Shown piece by piece: positions 10,720-19,830 of a DNA stretch of 64,000 nucleotides. The notes beneath the pieces are model-generated. The model was given only the letters and a program-made list of their open reading frames with translations, was not told where the DNA came from and did not search any database. The translations under genes were made by a program, and so were the position numbers. This DNA is from Mycobacterium sp. ACS1612. GTDB lineage: Bacteria; Actinomycetota; Actinomycetes; Mycobacteriales; Mycobacteriaceae. The stretch lies in assembly GCF_001667505.1 (NCBI RefSeq), contig NZ_LZHZ01000019.1:105870-169869 (forward strand), read 5' to 3'. Numbering within the stretch: the stretch's first letter is position 1; each line of letters opens with the position of its first letter.

Positions 10720-11505
10720 ATGGAAGCCACGGGGACCGATGCGGAAGTGGTGAAATCGACTCCGTCAGGCGCGCCGATGATCTCTATCAAGGGCGTCAAC
10801 AAGCACTTCGGCAGCCTCCATGTGCTCAAAGACATCAACCTGGAGGTCGATCGCGGACAGGTGATCGTCGTGCTCGGGCCGTCCGGGTCGGGGAAGTCGA
10901 CGTTGTGCCGCACCATCAATCGGCTCGAACCCATCGACGAGGGCACCATCGCGATCGACGGCGAGGTGCTTCCCGCGGAAGGTCGGAAGCTGGCGCAGTT
11001 GCGTTCCGACGTCGGCATGGTGTTCCAGTCCTTCAATCTGTTCGCGCACAAGACAATTCTGGACAACGTCATGCTGGCGCCGATGAAGGTGCGCAAGGTG
11101 TCCAAGGACAAGGCGCGCGCGAAGGCTATGGAGTTGCTCGAGCGGGTCGGGGTGGCCAACCAGGCCGACAAGTATCCGGCACAGCTCTCGGGCGGGCAGC
11201 AGCAGCGCGTCGCGATCGCCCGCTCGCTGGCGATGAATCCGAAGGTGATGTTGTTCGACGAGCCGACCAGCGCGCTCGACCCGGAGATGATCAGCGAGGT
11301 GCTGAACGTCATGACCGGGTTGGCCAGGGACGGCATGACCATGGTGGTGGTCACCCACGAGATGGGCTTCGCCCGAGGCGCAGCCAATCGCGTGGTGTTC
11401 ATGGCCGACGGCGCGATCGTCGAGGCGTCCGAGCCGGCCGACTTCTTCGAGAACCCGAAATCCGACCGAGCCAAAGACTTCCTCAGCAAGATCCTGAAGC
11501 ACTAA
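10720..11505 (+). CDS. gluA: Glutamate-type ABC transporter ATP-binding protein
   Basis: The ATPase of a polar amino-acid (glutamate/glutamine/aspartate type) importer. Walker A is [11 protein letters not shown], the signature is LSGGQQQR and Walker B is [12 protein letters not shown]. The sequence is very close to what is remembered of Corynebacterium GluA. The start is uncertain: ATG at 10720 is used; 10777 ([12 protein letters not shown]) would give the minimal GluA and 10708 is also in frame. It heads a compact gluABCD operon and is divergent from miaB, so the short shared region must hold both promoters. Confidence 0.92.
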   Translation: MEATGTDAEVVKSTPSGAPMISIKGVNKHFGSLHVLKDINLEVDRGQVIVVLGPSGSGKSTLCRTINRLEPIDEGTIAIDGEVLPAEGRKLAQLRSDVGMVFQSFNLFAHKTILDNVMLAPMKVRKVSKDKARAKAMELLERVGVANQADKYPAQLSGGQQQRVAIARSLAMNPKVMLFDEPTSALDPEMISEVLNVMTGLARDGMTMVVVTHEMGFARGAANRVVFMADGAIVEASEPADFFENPKSDRAKDFLSKILKH

Positions 11506-11529
11506 CCCCGCGAAAGGAACGGAAAAACC

Positions 11530-12348
11530 ATGCGGTCCATCTCGATGCGCGTCATAGGTGCCGTCACGCTGGCCATCGCCCTGCCGTTGGCGGCGACCGC
11601 GTGCGGCGGCGGCGGTGGCGGCGGTGGCGACAAGATCGTCATCGGCACGAAGTTCGATCAGCCGGGCCTCGGCCTGAAGAATCCCGACGGGACGATGAGC
11701 GGGTTCGACGTCGACGTCGCGAAGTACGTCGCCAAGGAACTCGGCTACGACGAGGGCAAGATCGAGTGGAAGGAATCGCCGTCGGGCCAGCGCGAAACGC
11801 TGATCCAGAACGACCAGGTCAAGTTCATCGTCGCGACCTACTCGATCACCGATGCCCGCAAGGAGAAGGTCAGCTTCGCCGGACCGTATCTGGTCACCGG
11901 GCAGAGCCTGCTGGTCAAGGCTGACAACGCCGACATCACGGGCCCCGAGTCGTTGCAGAACAACAAGAAGCTGTGCTCGGTGTCGGGCTCCACGCCGGCG
12001 CAGCGGATCAAGGACAAGTACCCCGGTGTTCAGCTGCAGCAGTACGACACCTATTCGGCGTGCGTCGAAGCTCTGAAGAACGGCGCCATCGACGCGGTGA
12101 CCACCGATGAGGTGATCCTGGCCGGCTACGCGGCGCAGAGCCCCGGTGCGTTCAAGATCGTCGGCAAGCCGTTCTCCGAGGAGAACTACGGCATCGGCCT
12201 GAAGAAGGGTGACACCGACCTGTGCACCAAGATCACCGACGCGATCAAGAAGATGGAGTCGGACGGCGCGTGGAAGGCCGCGTGGGACAAGAATCTCGGG
12301 CCCGCCGGTCTCACCGCTCCGACACCGCCGACTCCCGCCGCCTGCTGA
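11530..12348 (+). CDS. gluB: Glutamate ABC transporter substrate-binding lipoprotein
   Basis: A 272-residue solute-binding protein. The signal peptide MRSISMRVIGAVTLAIALP ends in a lipobox LAATAC, so the mature protein is acylated at that cysteine, followed by a flexible glycine run. Periplasmic binding protein type 2 features include KFDQPGLGLKNPDGTMSGFDVD, TYSITDARKEKVSFAGPY and DAVTTDEVILAGYA. It lies 24 bases after gluA with a GAAAGGAACGG region before the ATG. Confidence 0.93.
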   Translation: MRSISMRVIGAVTLAIALPLAATACGGGGGGGGDKIVIGTKFDQPGLGLKNPDGTMSGFDVDVAKYVAKELGYDEGKIEWKESPSGQRETLIQNDQVKFIVATYSITDARKEKVSFAGPYLVTGQSLLVKADNADITGPESLQNNKKLCSVSGSTPAQRIKDKYPGVQLQQYDTYSACVEALKNGAIDAVTTDEVILAGYAAQSPGAFKIVGKPFSEENYGIGLKKGDTDLCTKITDAIKKMESDGAWKAAWDKNLGPAGLTAPTPPTPAAC

Positions 12349-12365
12349 CCCGGTAAAGGCGCCAG

Positions 12366-13046
12366 GTGATTCGTTTCGGCACGAGTTCCTACGACGTCCT
12401 TGGAGCGTTCTGGACGACCATCCAGCTGACGGCGCTGTCGGCCGTCGGGGCGTTGATCCTGGGCACCCTGTTGGCGGCCATGCGGCTTTCGCCCGTTCCG
12501 ATGCTCAACTGGATCGGGACGGCCTACGTCAACGTGGTCCGCAACACTCCGCTGACGCTGATCATCTTGTTCTGCTCGTTCGGCCTGTCGCAGACGCTGG
12601 GCATCACGTTGGTGGACTCGAAGTCGCTGACATCGATCGAGGACAGCAACTTTCGGCTGGCGGTACTCGGATTCGTGGTCTACACAGCGTCATTCGTCTG
12701 TGAGACAGTGCGCTCCGGGGTGAACACCGTGCCGCTCGGCCAGGCCGAGGCGGCGCGGTCACTCGGGCTGACGTTCGGGCAGAATCTGCGAATCATTCTG
12801 CTACCGCAGGCTTTTCGTGCAGTGATCAACCCGCTCGGTTCGGTGCTGATCGCGTTGACGAAGAACACCACGATCGCGTCGGCGATCGGCGTGGCCGAGG
12901 CGGCGTTGCTGATGAAGGAGATGATCGAGAACGAGGCCGCGCTGATCTACATCGGCGGCATCTTCATGTTCGGGTTCGTCATCTTGACGCTGCCGATGGG
13001 GCTGTTCTTCGGCTGGCTCGGGAAACGGTTGGCGGTGGCCAGGTGA
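12366..13046 (+). CDS. gluC: Glutamate ABC transporter permease GluC
   Basis: A 226-residue HisM/GlnP-type permease with about five membrane helices. The N-terminal FWTTIQLTALSAVGALILGT and the cytoplasmic loop QAEAARSLGLTFGQNLRIILLP (the EAA motif that docks on the ATPase) are diagnostic. It starts with GTG at 12366 and overlaps gluD by four bases. It forms the membrane channel with GluD. Confidence 0.92.
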   Translation: MIRFGTSSYDVLGAFWTTIQLTALSAVGALILGTLLAAMRLSPVPMLNWIGTAYVNVVRNTPLTLIILFCSFGLSQTLGITLVDSKSLTSIEDSNFRLAVLGFVVYTASFVCETVRSGVNTVPLGQAEAARSLGLTFGQNLRIILLPQAFRAVINPLGSVLIALTKNTTIASAIGVAEAALLMKEMIENEAALIYIGGIFMFGFVILTLPMGLFFGWLGKRLAVAR

Positions 13047-13930
13047 CTGGGTCGTCGGTTCTGTTCGACGCGCCGGGACCGCGGGCGTTGGTCCGCAACC
13101 GCATCGTGTCGGTCGTGACGGTGATCGTCACCCTGCTGGTGCTGTGGGTGGTGTATTCGAAGCTGCAGTCCAAGGGCCAACTGACCGCGGCGAAGTGGGA
13201 GCCGTTCCTGTCGGCCAACCTGTGGAAGACCTACATCCTGCCGGGCGTGCAGGGCACGCTGACGGCGGCCGCGGTGTCGATCGTGCTGGCGTTGGCGCTG
13301 GGCTTCCTGCTGGGGGTTGGCCGGCTGTCCACCCACCCGGCGGTCCGCTGGCCCTCGGCGGTGTTCGTGGAGTTCTTCCGCGCCGTGCCGGTGCTGATCA
13401 TGATGATCTTCGCCTACTTCCTGTACGCGACCTATGACGTGTTCCCGTCCAAGCAACTGGCGCTGGCGGGTGTGATCACCGGACTGACGCTGTACAACGG
13501 CGCGGTGATCGCCGAGATCGTCCGGGCCGGGGTCAACGCGCTGCCCCGCGGGCAGTCCGAGGCCGCGTCCGCGCTGGGGCTGCGGTGGGGGCAGACCATG
13601 CGGTCGATCCTGCTGCCGCAGGCCATCACGTCGATGTTGCCGGTGCTGATCTCACAGATGGTGGTCGTCCTCAAGGACACCGCGATCGGCTACCAGATCA
13701 CCTTCCTGGAGATGGTGCGCCAGGGCACCCAGGTCGGATCCGCGTACGGCAACTACGTTCCCGCGCTGATCGTCATCGCGGTGTTGATGATCGCGGTGAA
13801 CTTCACGCTGTCCTGGTTCGCGACGTGGCTGGAAGGCCGGATGCGCCGATCCCGCCGCGGGCCCGAGCCGATGCACATCCAGCCCGTCACGCAGGGCTCG
13901 TTCGGGGCTGGTGCCGGCGGCACCATCTGA
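13043..13930 (+). CDS. gluD: Glutamate ABC transporter permease GluD
   Basis: A 295-residue permease, paralogous to GluC, with an N-terminal extra hydrophobic segment and the EAA loop QSEAASALGLRWGQTMRSILL. Its GTG start overlaps the gluC stop as GTGA, so expression is coupled. A short charged tail ([13 protein letters not shown]) follows the last helix. Its stop lies one base from the stop of the convergent oxidoreductase gene. Confidence 0.92.
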   Translation: MTGSSVLFDAPGPRALVRNRIVSVVTVIVTLLVLWVVYSKLQSKGQLTAAKWEPFLSANLWKTYILPGVQGTLTAAAVSIVLALALGFLLGVGRLSTHPAVRWPSAVFVEFFRAVPVLIMMIFAYFLYATYDVFPSKQLALAGVITGLTLYNGAVIAEIVRAGVNALPRGQSEAASALGLRWGQTMRSILLPQAITSMLPVLISQMVVVLKDTAIGYQITFLEMVRQGTQVGSAYGNYVPALIVIAVLMIAVNFTLSWFATWLEGRMRRSRRGPEPMHIQPVTQGSFGAGAGGTI

Positions 13931-13931
13931 G

Positions 13932-14756
13932 TTACAGAAACTCGGCGCAGCGCTCGAGTTGCTGCCCGGTCGGCGGTTGGTAGAACGACAACACCACGTG
14001 CTCGCAGCCGCGGTCTACCAGCTCGCCAAGATGCGCCAACTGCTCTTCGAGATGCCCCGGCTGGGCAGGCCGAACGAACAGTTGGATGGAGCGACGGATC
14101 TCGGCGGGATCGCGACCGACCTCCGCGCACGCGTCGTCGAGGCGTGCGCTGGTCTCGGCCCACGCCTCGATGTCGCCATGGCTGGGCACGTTCCACTCGT
14201 CGGCGTGCCGGGCGATGACGCGCAACATGTTGGGCTTCTCACCGCCGACGACGATCGGCGGGTGCGGTTGCTGCAGCGGCTTCGGATTGCACGGCGCATC
14301 GTTTAGGCGGTAGTGCCTGCCGTCGAACGTCACCGCGTCCTCGGTCCACAGCCTGCGGATGATCGTCAGCGCCTCGTCGAGCATGTCGACGCGCACACCC
14401 GGGCCGGGAAAGTCGAGTCCGTAGCCGCGGTGCTCCTCCTCGTGCCAGCCCGCGCCGAGGCCGAAATCCAGTCGGCCACCGCTGATGTGGTCGACCGTCA
14501 CCGCCATCTTCGCCAGTACCGCCGGATTGCGGTACGCCACGCCGCTGACCAGACAGCTCACCCGCGCCCGCCGTACGACTGCCGCCATGGCCGCCAACGA
14601 CGTCCATGCTTCGAACGTCGGGTCGGTGTGGTCGGTCAACCCGTAGAAGTGGTCGTAGTTGGCCACCGAGTGAAAGCCCAACTCGTCGGCGTGAGTCCAG
14701 AACTCCTGCAGCACCGGGTAATCGAACGTCGGCGCGAGCTTGGCGGAAAGCAGCAT
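13932..14756 (-). CDS. LLM-class F420-dependent oxidoreductase
   Basis: A 274-residue luciferase-like TIM-barrel protein. SVANYDHFYGL near residue 32, GGRLDFGLGAGWHEEEHRGYG near 92 and HPPIVVGGEKPNML near 170 are the pattern of F420-dependent actinobacterial enzymes. The substrate cannot be deduced. It is a single leftward gene between gluD and recX. Confidence 0.88.
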   Translation of the reverse strand: MLLSAKLAPTFDYPVLQEFWTHADELGFHSVANYDHFYGLTDHTDPTFEAWTSLAAMAAVVRRARVSCLVSGVAYRNPAVLAKMAVTVDHISGGRLDFGLGAGWHEEEHRGYGLDFPGPGVRVDMLDEALTIIRRLWTEDAVTFDGRHYRLNDAPCNPKPLQQPHPPIVVGGEKPNMLRVIARHADEWNVPSHGDIEAWAETSARLDDACAEVGRDPAEIRRSIQLFVRPAQPGHLEEQLAHLGELVDRGCEHVVLSFYQPPTGQQLERCAEFL

Positions 14757-14780
14757 CTGCGCAAGTATGCCGTGCGTGCG

Positions 14781-15311
14781 CTAGACGCGTCGACGTTCCT
14801 GTTCGGCGGCGAGTTCCACTTTGACCACGTCGAACGCCATCGACTGGCTGTAGCCGCGGCGAGCGAGCATCCCGACGAGTCGCCGCACGACCTTGGCGTC
14901 GTCGCCGTCGACGAGTTTCTCCCGGCGCAGCTTGTCACGCACCAATTGCTCGGCGCGCTCGCGTTCCGCCCCGGCGTCGATATCGGCGAGCGTCGCGGTG
15001 ATGACGTCATTGTCGACACCCTTGGTGCGCAGCTCAGCTGCCAACGCGCGCTTGCCCTTTCCGGCGTTGGCCCGGCGCGACCGCACCCACTGCTCGGCGA
15101 AATCGGCGTCGTCGACCAGGCCCATCTCGGCGAGCCTGTCGAGCACACGCCCGCTGACGTCGTCGGGGTAGCCCCGCTTGGCCAACTGCGCTTCGAGCTC
15201 GGCGCGGGTGCGTGCCCTCACGGTGAGCAGGCGCAGACAGAGATCGTGCGCCTGCTCCTCACGTTTGGGCGCGCCCGCCTCAGAAGTCGACTGGGGCGGG
15301 CAGGACGTCAT
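14781..15311 (-). CDS. recX: RecA regulator RecX
   Basis: A 176-residue three-helix-repeat protein that binds and restrains RecA filaments. Family segments [40 protein letters not shown] and [13 protein letters not shown] are clear. Its ATG lies inside the 3' end of recA, overlapping by 32 bases, an arrangement known in mycobacteria; the two are co-transcribed and probably coupled. Confidence 0.95.
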   Translation of the reverse strand: MTSCPPQSTSEAGAPKREEQAHDLCLRLLTVRARTRAELEAQLAKRGYPDDVSGRVLDRLAEMGLVDDADFAEQWVRSRRANAGKGKRALAAELRTKGVDNDVITATLADIDAGAERERAEQLVRDKLRREKLVDGDDAKVVRRLVGMLARRGYSQSMAFDVVKVELAAEQERRRV

Positions 15312-16332
15312 CGTCGGTCGGGGTGGCTGTCACGTCGGCACCGATGCCGAGCTTTTCCTTGATCTTCTTCTCGATCTCGTTGGCCACGTCGACGTTCTCC
15401 AGCAGGAAGTTGCGGGCGTTCTCCTTGCCCTGGCCCAACTGCTCGCCTTCATAGGTGAACCATGAGCCGGACTTGCGGATGAAGCCGTGCTCGACACCCA
15501 TGTCGATGAGCGAGCCTTCCTTGCTGATGCCCTTGCCGTAGAGGATGTCGAACTCGGCCTGCTTGAACGGCGGCGACACCTTGTTCTTGACGACCTTGAC
15601 GCGGGTGCGGTTACCGACAGCGTCGGTGCCGTCTTTCAGCGTCTCGATCCGCCTGACGTCCATCCGGACCGAGGCGTAGAACTTCAAAGCCTTTCCGCCC
15701 GTTGTCGTTTCAGGACTCCCGAACATCACGCCGATCTTCTCGCGGAGCTGGTTGATGAAGATGGCGGTGGTGCCCGCATTGTTCAGTGCGCCAGTCATCT
15801 TCCGCAGCGCCTGGCTCATCAACCGGGCTTGCAGACCGACGTGGCTGTCGCCCATCTCACCCTCGATTTCCGCGCGCGGCACCAGCGCGGCCACCGAGTC
15901 GATGACGAGAATGTCGATTGCGCCGGACCGGATCAGCATGTCGGCGATCTCCAGCGCCTGCTCACCGGTGTCCGGCTGGGACACCAGCAGCGAATCGGTG
16001 TCCACCCCGAGCTTCTTGGCGTACTCCGGATCCAGTGCGTGCTCGGCGTCGATGAACGCCGCGATGCCGCCCGCGGCCTGCGCGTTGGCCACCGCGTGCA
16101 GCGCGACGGTGGTCTTACCTGAGGATTCCGGGCCGTAGATCTCGACGACCCGGCCGCGCGGCAACCCGCCGATGCCGAGCGCCACGTCCAGCGCGATCGA
16201 CCCGGTGGGAATGACGGAGATCGGCTGACGCACCTCCTCGCCGAGCCGCATCACCGAGCCCTTGCCGTGACTCTTCTCAATTTGTGCGAGCGCCAGTTCG
16301 AGGGCTTTCTCGCGATCAGGTGCCTGCGCCAT
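15280..16332 (-). CDS. recA: Recombinase RecA (no intein)
   Basis: A 350-residue strand-exchange ATPase that also activates LexA self-cleavage. Walker A is GPESSGKTT, followed by [11 protein letters not shown] and the L2 loop region [21 protein letters not shown]. The reading frame is continuous, so the intein that interrupts M. tuberculosis recA is absent. Two regulatory signals lie upstream (16390-16412 and 16458-16471). Confidence 0.98.
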   Translation of the reverse strand: MAQAPDREKALELALAQIEKSHGKGSVMRLGEEVRQPISVIPTGSIALDVALGIGGLPRGRVVEIYGPESSGKTTVALHAVANAQAAGGIAAFIDAEHALDPEYAKKLGVDTDSLLVSQPDTGEQALEIADMLIRSGAIDILVIDSVAALVPRAEIEGEMGDSHVGLQARLMSQALRKMTGALNNAGTTAIFINQLREKIGVMFGSPETTTGGKALKFYASVRMDVRRIETLKDGTDAVGNRTRVKVVKNKVSPPFKQAEFDILYGKGISKEGSLIDMGVEHGFIRKSGSWFTYEGEQLGQGKENARNFLLENVDVANEIEKKIKEKLGIGADVTATPTDDDVLPAPVDF

Positions 16333-16389
16333 GGGGTGCTCCGTCCTAGTCAGCTGTTCGGTTGATCGGTGGTCGATCAGTTGGCCGTG

Positions 16390-16412
16390 ACGCTAGAGGC
16401 CGCCACCGACAA
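16390..16412 (-). promoter_or_regulatory. LexA-independent DNA-damage promoter of recA (RecA-NDp/PafBC type)
   Basis: Read leftwards, TTGTCGGTG is followed after eight bases by a TAGCGT hexamer, closely matching the mycobacterial consensus TTGTCRGTG-N8-TAnnnT of RecA-NDp promoters, which are activated by PafBC in the literature. The -10-like element lies about 58 bases before the recA ATG, as in the remembered M. tuberculosis P1 promoter. Confidence 0.82.
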
Positions 16413-16457
16413 GTCGGCCTGACCAGCATCTAGCCGTCGAACACTGTTCACAGTAGA

Positions 16458-16471
16458 CGAACACCTGTTCG
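16458..16471. promoter_or_regulatory. LexA SOS box upstream of recA
   Basis: CGAACACCTGTTCG is a GAAC-N4-GTTC palindrome flanked by A/T, matching the mycobacterial LexA box. It lies upstream of the damage promoter at 16390-16412, the same order as in M. tuberculosis recA. It also lies 50 bases from the start of the divergent hydrolase and could influence it. Confidence 0.82.
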
Positions 16472-16520
16472 ATTCAAGAAGACACGCCGTACGGACCGCG
16501 GCGGGGATAGATTCGCCCTT

Positions 16521-17411
16521 ATGACCGCGCCAACTGACGTCCGCATCCCGTACCGCGGCGAGCAGATCGCCGCCTATCTCTACCGGCCCGAGGCCACCGA
16601 CGGCGCCGTGCCCTGCGTCGTGATGGCGCACGGGTTCTCCGCCACCCGCGACGACGGACTGCCCGCCTACGCCGAGGCGTTCCGCGATGCCGGATTCGCC
16701 GTCGTCGTGTTCGACTACCGGCACTTCGGCGCGTCGACGGGTCAACCGCGCCAACTGCTCGACATCGGCCGCCAGCACGACGACTACCGCGCGGTCGTGG
16801 CCTGGGCCCGCCGACTCGACGGCGTCGACCCCGACCGAATCGTGTTGTGGGGTTCGTCGTTCAGCGGCGGTCATGTGCTGGCCGTCGCGGCAGGTGATCC
16901 CCGTGTCGCGGCGGTGGTCGCCCAGGCGCCGTTCACCGATGCCATCCCCGCCATGATGAAAGTGCCACCGAAAACCAGTGCCCGACTGCTGCTTCTCGGG
17001 CTGCGAGACCAGTGGTGGGCATGGCGCGGCCGCCCGCCCATCCTGGTGCCCGCCGTCGGGGCGCCCGGCACCTTCGCGGCGATGACCGAACCCGACGCCA
17101 AACCCGGCTTCGACGCGATCGTGCCGCCGAACTCACTGTGGCGCAACGAATTCACTGCTCGGTTGATGCTGCGATTCCCGTTCTACCGGCCCGGCATCGG
17201 CACCAAGCGACTGGCGATGCCACTGCTGATCTGCGTCTGCGAAGGCGACACCACCACACCGCCGGGGTCGACGATCAAGGCGGCGCACCGGGCGCCCCGC
17301 GGTGAGCTGCGCCGCTACCCCTACGGACACTTCGCGATCTATCACGATCCGAAAGCCAAAGCGGATCAAGTCGAATTCCTCCAGCGGGTGTTCGCAGAAG
17401 TCACGGCTTGA
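16521..17411 (+). CDS. Alpha/beta hydrolase
   Basis: A 296-residue alpha/beta hydrolase of the dienelactone/CocE-like type without signal peptide. MAHGFSATRDDGLPAYAEAF contains the oxyanion segment, the nucleophile elbow is WGSSFSGGH (GxSxG), the acid is probably in CEGDTTTP and the catalytic histidine is in YPYGHFAIY. Substrate unknown. It is divergent from recA and sits 65 bases before hypA; whether it belongs to the hydrogenase operon is unclear. Confidence 0.86.
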   Translation: MTAPTDVRIPYRGEQIAAYLYRPEATDGAVPCVVMAHGFSATRDDGLPAYAEAFRDAGFAVVVFDYRHFGASTGQPRQLLDIGRQHDDYRAVVAWARRLDGVDPDRIVLWGSSFSGGHVLAVAAGDPRVAAVVAQAPFTDAIPAMMKVPPKTSARLLLLGLRDQWWAWRGRPPILVPAVGAPGTFAAMTEPDAKPGFDAIVPPNSLWRNEFTARLMLRFPFYRPGIGTKRLAMPLLICVCEGDTTTPPGSTIKAAHRAPRGELRRYPYGHFAIYHDPKAKADQVEFLQRVFAEVTA

Positions 17412-17476
17412 CCGGATCGCTGGACCGGTCCCCGACACGAGTCCTATCGTGAGTCATCCGGCCAGAACGGACCGAC

Positions 17477-17806
17477 ATGCACGAGATGGCGATCACGCAG
17501 AGTGTCGTCGACGCGGTGTGTGAGCACGCCGCGGGTCGCCATGTGCACAGCGTCAAGGTCGAAGTCGGCGCCCTGTGCGCGGTCGTGCCCGACGCCATGC
17601 GGTTCTGTTTCGACCTCGCCACCGAAGGCACCGTCGCCGACGGCGCCCGCCTCGACCTCGCCGTCCAACCCGGCGCGGCCCGCTGTCGCACCTGCGGTCA
17701 GACGTTCGAACTACCGGACCTGATCCTGTTGTGCCCGTGCGGCAGTGCCGATGTCGAGGTGCTCGCGGGACGAGACTTGAGAATCCTGTCGATGGAAGTG
17801 AGCTGA
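17477..17806 (+). CDS. hypA: Hydrogenase nickel-insertion protein HypA
   Basis: A 109-residue protein that delivers Ni2+ to the hydrogenase large subunit with HypB. The N-terminal MHEMAITQSVVDAV includes the Ni-binding Met-His. The zinc site has CRTCGQTF and then CPCGSAD; the second pair is CxC rather than CxxC, which may be an actinobacterial variant. It precedes hypB by one base, so the two are co-expressed. It opens the hydrogenase locus. Confidence 0.95.
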   Translation: MHEMAITQSVVDAVCEHAAGRHVHSVKVEVGALCAVVPDAMRFCFDLATEGTVADGARLDLAVQPGAARCRTCGQTFELPDLILLCPCGSADVEVLAGRDLRILSMEVS

Positions 17807-17807
17807 C

Positions 17808-18557
17808 ATGTGCGCGACATGCGGGTGCGGCGACGACGGCGCGACCGTCATGGTCGCTTCAGGCGCGCACCCGCACGACCACGGACCGCACACCGAGACG
17901 GTCACGCTCGAGCAGAAGGTGCTCGCACGAAACGATGAGATCGCCGAACACAACCGGCAGTGGCTGGCCGAGCGGGCGATCCTGGCGCTCAACATGACGA
18001 GTTCACCAGGTGCGGGTAAGACGACACTGCTCGAACGCACGGTTCGCGAGCTTGGTGGCGACTATCCCGTCGCCGTCATCGAGGGCGATCAGGAAACGCT
18101 GCTCGACGCCGAGCGAATCCGGGCCGCGGGCGCTCGCGCCGTCCAAGTGAACACCGGCGCCGGCTGTCACCTCGACGCCGATATGGTTCACCGCGCACTT
18201 CACGCCTTGGAACCGGATCCGAGGTCACTGCTCTTCATCGAGAACGTCGGCAATCTGGTGTGTCCGGCGCTGTTCGATCTCGGTGAGCGCAGCAAAGTCG
18301 TGGTGATCTCGGTGACCGAAGGTCACGACAAGCCGTTGAAGTACCCGCACATGTTCGCCGCCGCAGGACTGGTGGTGATCAACAAGATCGATCTCGTTCC
18401 GTACGTAAACTTCGATCTTGAAACGTGTTTCGGTTTCGCGCGGTCTGTGAACCCGCGCGTGGAGATCTTGCCGGTTTCCGCGACGAGCGGCGAGGGACTG
18501 GCGGCATGGTACGACTGGATCCGCACGGAAATCAGGGTTCTGGCAAACAGCGCCTAA
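17808..18557 (+). CDS. hypB: Hydrogenase nickel-insertion GTPase HypB
   Basis: A 249-residue SIMIBI-class GTPase. The N-terminus MCATCGCGDD is a candidate high-affinity nickel site, followed by a short histidine-containing stretch HPHDHGPH. The P-loop is SSPGAGKTTLLE near residue 66, with VIEGDQETLLDA, NTGAGCHLDADM (metal/dimer site) and NKIDLVPY. The length is normal. After its stop comes a 125-base spacer with a promoter candidate, so hypAB may be a separate small transcript. Confidence 0.96.
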   Translation: MCATCGCGDDGATVMVASGAHPHDHGPHTETVTLEQKVLARNDEIAEHNRQWLAERAILALNMTSSPGAGKTTLLERTVRELGGDYPVAVIEGDQETLLDAERIRAAGARAVQVNTGAGCHLDADMVHRALHALEPDPRSLLFIENVGNLVCPALFDLGERSKVVVISVTEGHDKPLKYPHMFAAAGLVVINKIDLVPYVNFDLETCFGFARSVNPRVEILPVSATSGEGLAAWYDWIRTEIRVLANSA

Positions 18558-18572
18558 TGTCCCTAAGACCCG

Positions 18573-18601
18573 TTGACAAGACATTGGGCCGGGAGTAAAC
18601 C
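18573..18601 (+). promoter_or_regulatory. Candidate housekeeping promoter for hhyS
   Basis: TTGACA at 18573-18578 is followed after 17 bases by TAAACC at 18596-18601, a good -35 and spacing with a fair -10. It would start transcription around 18608, about 75 bases before the hhyS ATG, in the only large gap in the first half of the hydrogenase locus. Pattern match only. Confidence 0.45.
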
Positions 18602-18682
18602 CAGGTTTGGTGCTGAAGAAATCGGCGCCGCTTGTTCCTGCTACGGGAGCCGCCAGCCCCGGCCCCGAGAAAGCTGTTACGC

Positions 18683-19738
18683 ATGCCAAGCGAAGCAGCA
18701 GTCAAAGCGGAAGAGGCGTTGATTCACGTTCTTTGGATCAACGCGGGCTTGAGTTGTGACGGTGATTCGGTGGCGTTGACTGCCGCCACCCAACCCAGCA
18801 TCGAGGAGATCGCGCTTGGCGCGCTCCCCGGGCTACCCAAGATCGCCGTCCACTGGCCCCTGATCGATTTCGAGTGCGGACCAAATGGGGGCGCAGACGA
18901 TTTTTTGGAATGGTTTTTCAAGGCCGACCGGGGTGAACTCGACCCGTTCGTTCTCGTTGTCGAGGGGTCCATTCCAAATGAGCAGATCAAGGACGAGGGC
19001 TACTGGTGCGGGTTCGGCAACGACCCCGCGACCGGGCAGCCGATGACGACAAGCGAATGGCTGGACCGGTTGACCCCGAAGGCCACCGCGGTCGTCGCGG
19101 CCGGCACCTGCGCCACCTACGGCGGCATCCACGCGATGGCAGGGAATCCGACCGGCGCGATGGGTGTGCCCGATTACCTCGGCTGGGACTGGAAGAGCAA
19201 GGCCGGCATCCCGATCGTATGTGTGCCGGGCTGCCCGATCCATCCGGACAATCTCGCCGAGACGCTGACATATCTGCTCTACATGGCGACCGATCAGGCA
19301 CCGATGATTCCGCTTGACGACGCGTTGCGGCCGAAATGGCTGTTCGGCGCCAGCGTGCACGAAGGCTGCGACCGCGCGGGCTATTACGAGCAGGGCGATT
19401 TCGCGACCGAGTACGGATCGCCGAAATGCATTGTCAAACTGGGCTGTTGGGGACCGGTCGTCAAGTGCAACGTGCCGAAACGGGGCTGGATCAACGGAAT
19501 TGGCGGCTGCCCGAACGTCGGGGGCATCTGCATCGGGTGCACCATGCCCGGCTTCCCGGACAAGTTCATGCCGTTCATGGACGAGCCGCCCGGCGGCAAG
19601 GTGTCTACCACCGCATCCGGTCTGTACGGCTCGGTCATCCGCAGCCTTCGCCAGGTGACGGGGCGCACGGTGGACAAGGAACCGAAGTGGCGGCATCGCG
19701 GCACGAAACTCGAAACCGGAGCGACCCGCACCTGGTAG
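18683..19738 (+). CDS. hhyS: [NiFe]-hydrogenase small subunit, group 1h (HhyS)
   Basis: A 351-residue electron-transfer subunit carrying the iron-sulfur clusters. The first cluster motif is LSCDGDSVAL: Cys25 is followed by Asp28 where most hydrogenases have a second Cys, the feature described for actinobacterial-type (group 1h/5) enzymes. Other cysteines are in GTCATYGG, VPGCPIHPDN, HEGCDRAGYYEQG, KLGCWGPVVKCNVP and GGCPNVGGICIGCTMPGFP. No twin-arginine signal is seen, so the enzyme should face the cytoplasm. The ATG at 18683 matches the remembered M. smegmatis N-terminus; an in-frame ATG at 18632 adds 17 unlike residues. hhyL follows after 92 bases. Confidence 0.95.
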   Translation: MPSEAAVKAEEALIHVLWINAGLSCDGDSVALTAATQPSIEEIALGALPGLPKIAVHWPLIDFECGPNGGADDFLEWFFKADRGELDPFVLVVEGSIPNEQIKDEGYWCGFGNDPATGQPMTTSEWLDRLTPKATAVVAAGTCATYGGIHAMAGNPTGAMGVPDYLGWDWKSKAGIPIVCVPGCPIHPDNLAETLTYLLYMATDQAPMIPLDDALRPKWLFGASVHEGCDRAGYYEQGDFATEYGSPKCIVKLGCWGPVVKCNVPKRGWINGIGGCPNVGGICIGCTMPGFPDKFMPFMDEPPGGKVSTTASGLYGSVIRSLRQVTGRTVDKEPKWRHRGTKLETGATRTW

Positions 19739-19830
19739 GCGCGGGCCCTTCCGGGCCGCCGCACGTGTCTTGCGAAATATGTTGTGGTGCTGCCTATTAG
19801 ACGGCCCATTAGACGAAAGAGAACACTTCG

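Noticed and set aside
10629..11489. N-terminal extension of miaB into the gluA region
   Set aside because: The extra residues are antisense to gluA and do not resemble MiaB; the start at 10628 gives the family N-terminus.
9195..11924. Very long plus-strand open frame across miaB and gluA/gluB
   Set aside because: It runs antisense to miaB and out of frame with gluA and gluB, both strongly supported; composition is shadow-like.
16439..16449. Second LexA-like site GAACACTGTTC near recA
   Set aside because: The half-sites are three bases apart instead of four, so it does not fit the LexA spacing; the site at 16458-16471 does.
19739..19830. GC-rich hairpin between hhyS and hhyL as a terminator
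   Set aside because: Only about five base pairs can form and no T run follows; the subunits must be co-expressed.
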